A DNA stretch of 33,703 nt from NCBI GenBank assembly GCA_026260175.1, contig JAKCWW010005847.1, forward strand, positions 1,033 to 34,735, given 5' to 3'. This stretch comes from Reticulitermes lucifugus (lineage: Eukaryota > Arthropoda > Insecta > Blattodea > Rhinotermitidae). The position numbers were made by a program, and so were the translations under genes. Each line of letters starts with the position of its first letter. The stretch's first letter is position 1. Below, piece by piece: positions 33,063 to 33,703 of this stretch. The notes beneath the pieces are model-generated. The model did no database searches, was not told the DNA's origin, and saw nothing but the letters and a program-made list of their open reading frames with translations.

Positions 33063-33703
33063 TAAACACAAAATAAATTTAACAGGCGGTATCCTGTTCT
33101 ATGTGCAAACACTGCCTGGAGCAGATATTGACTCTGACCACAATTTACTGGTTGCAAAGATCTGCACCAGATTGAAGAAAATCATAAGTTTCCAAAAGTG
33201 AAAATCAAGATGGGATTTGGATAAGATATATATATGCTCAACGACAGGGAGTAAACGATAGTCTAAAAGAAAAACTTGGTGCAATAAAATGTGAAAGTGG
33301 GAATGTGGAAGTGCAGTGGAACAATATCAAGAAATGTGTGTTAGATACTGTAAGTGATTTGGTTAGAAAAGTCTAGAGAAGAGCAAGAAAGACATGGATT
33401 ACACAGGAGATGATCAGTAAAATGGATGAACGAAGGAAATGGAAGAATGTCAACAATGAAGAAGGAAGGAAGAACTACAGAAGACTGAGGAACGAATTGA
33501 AAAGAACGCCAAGAAGGAATATCTTAAAAGCATATGTGACGAGATCGTAGAATTTAAAAGAACAGGATGATAGGATTTAATGTGCATGACGACAAAGGAA
33601 CTAGATTGGAAAGAAAACTATGGGATTCAAAACATTGGCGTCGAAGACTCTCAAGGGAATATAATAATAGATCAGAGACGAGTACTGCAAATTTGGGAGA
33701 ATT
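33063..33703 (+). mobile_element. decayed non-LTR retrotransposon (LINE), 5'-truncated, runs off the window
   Basis: Only the end of the endonuclease domain and the linker leading to the reverse transcriptase are present. The left edge is unclear, since recognisable coding starts near 33100. The element probably continues with its reverse transcriptase beyond the window. 5' truncation is usual for LINE copies. Confidence 0.8.
33100..33703 (+). pseudogene. LINE endonuclease-reverse transcriptase pseudogene, partial
   Basis: The motif LPGADIDSDHNLLVAKI (about 33113-33163) is the conserved end of the AP-endonuclease-like domain; the SDH triad (Ser, Asp, His) is the catalytic finish of that fold. 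After a stop at about 33199 and a frameshift near 33220 the linker continues (AQRQGVNDSLKEKLGAIKCE, then QWNNIKKCVLDTVSDLV), with a TAG at 33374-33376. Next is TWITQEMISKMDERRKWKNV, then a shift near 33500 to KKEYLKSICDEIVEFKRTG, two adjacent stops, and KELDWKENYGIQNIGVEDSQ to the window end. The lysine-rich linker with WI..EM...M..RR is typical of insect endonuclease-reverse transcriptase LINEs. The clade cannot be set without the reverse transcriptase. Confidence 0.85.

Overview
This window looks like non-coding nuclear DNA from an insect, most likely a polyneopteran with a large repeat-filled genome (Blattodea, cockroach or termite, is my best guess). The signs are: AT-rich sequence, no long open frames outside transposons, intron-type splice signals, decayed Tc1/mariner transposons, several tRNA-derived SINE-like units with RNA polymerase III B boxes, a LINE fragment, microsatellites and an assembly gap. 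Nothing indicates a bacterium, plasmid or virus. The species guess rests on remembered similarity of the repeats to cockroach and termite sequence and is inference.

Layout. The first ~75 bases look like the 3' end of a dispersed repeat. From 76 to 16.9 kb the sequence is mostly anonymous, with possible SINE fragments near 1.74 kb and 2.97 kb, a CGT/CAT microsatellite at 3.58 kb, a GC-rich repeat piece at 5.4 kb, a retroelement-tail-like motif at 7.85 kb, an assembly gap at 12.10-12.55 kb with a repeat-like open segment beside it, and a SINE at 15.1 kb. A nearly complete but dead Tc1/mariner-superfamily element lies at 16.95-18.22 kb on the minus strand. A possible signal-peptide exon (minus) is at 19.7 kb. 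The 20.8-22.1 kb part holds a dispersed repeat, a TA microsatellite, a second copy of the tail-like motif and a clear tRNA-derived SINE. A second dead transposon, a true DD34D mariner, occupies 23.34-24.41 kb (minus). A different tRNA-derived SINE is at 25.5 kb. Two well-formed minus-strand exon candidates follow at 25.69-25.78 and 25.98-26.00 kb, one of them a 21-base microexon. From 26 to 33 kb there is little apart from microsatellites, a dispersed-repeat copy and a hairpin. The window ends inside a decayed LINE (endonuclease end and linker before the reverse transcriptase).

How it fits together. There is no operon, pathway or defence system here. The simplest reading is intergenic or intronic DNA in which transposons accumulated and decayed. 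The host-gene signals worth following are the exon candidates on the minus strand, which could belong to one or more genes with long introns. I did not find a convincing previously undescribed biological system.
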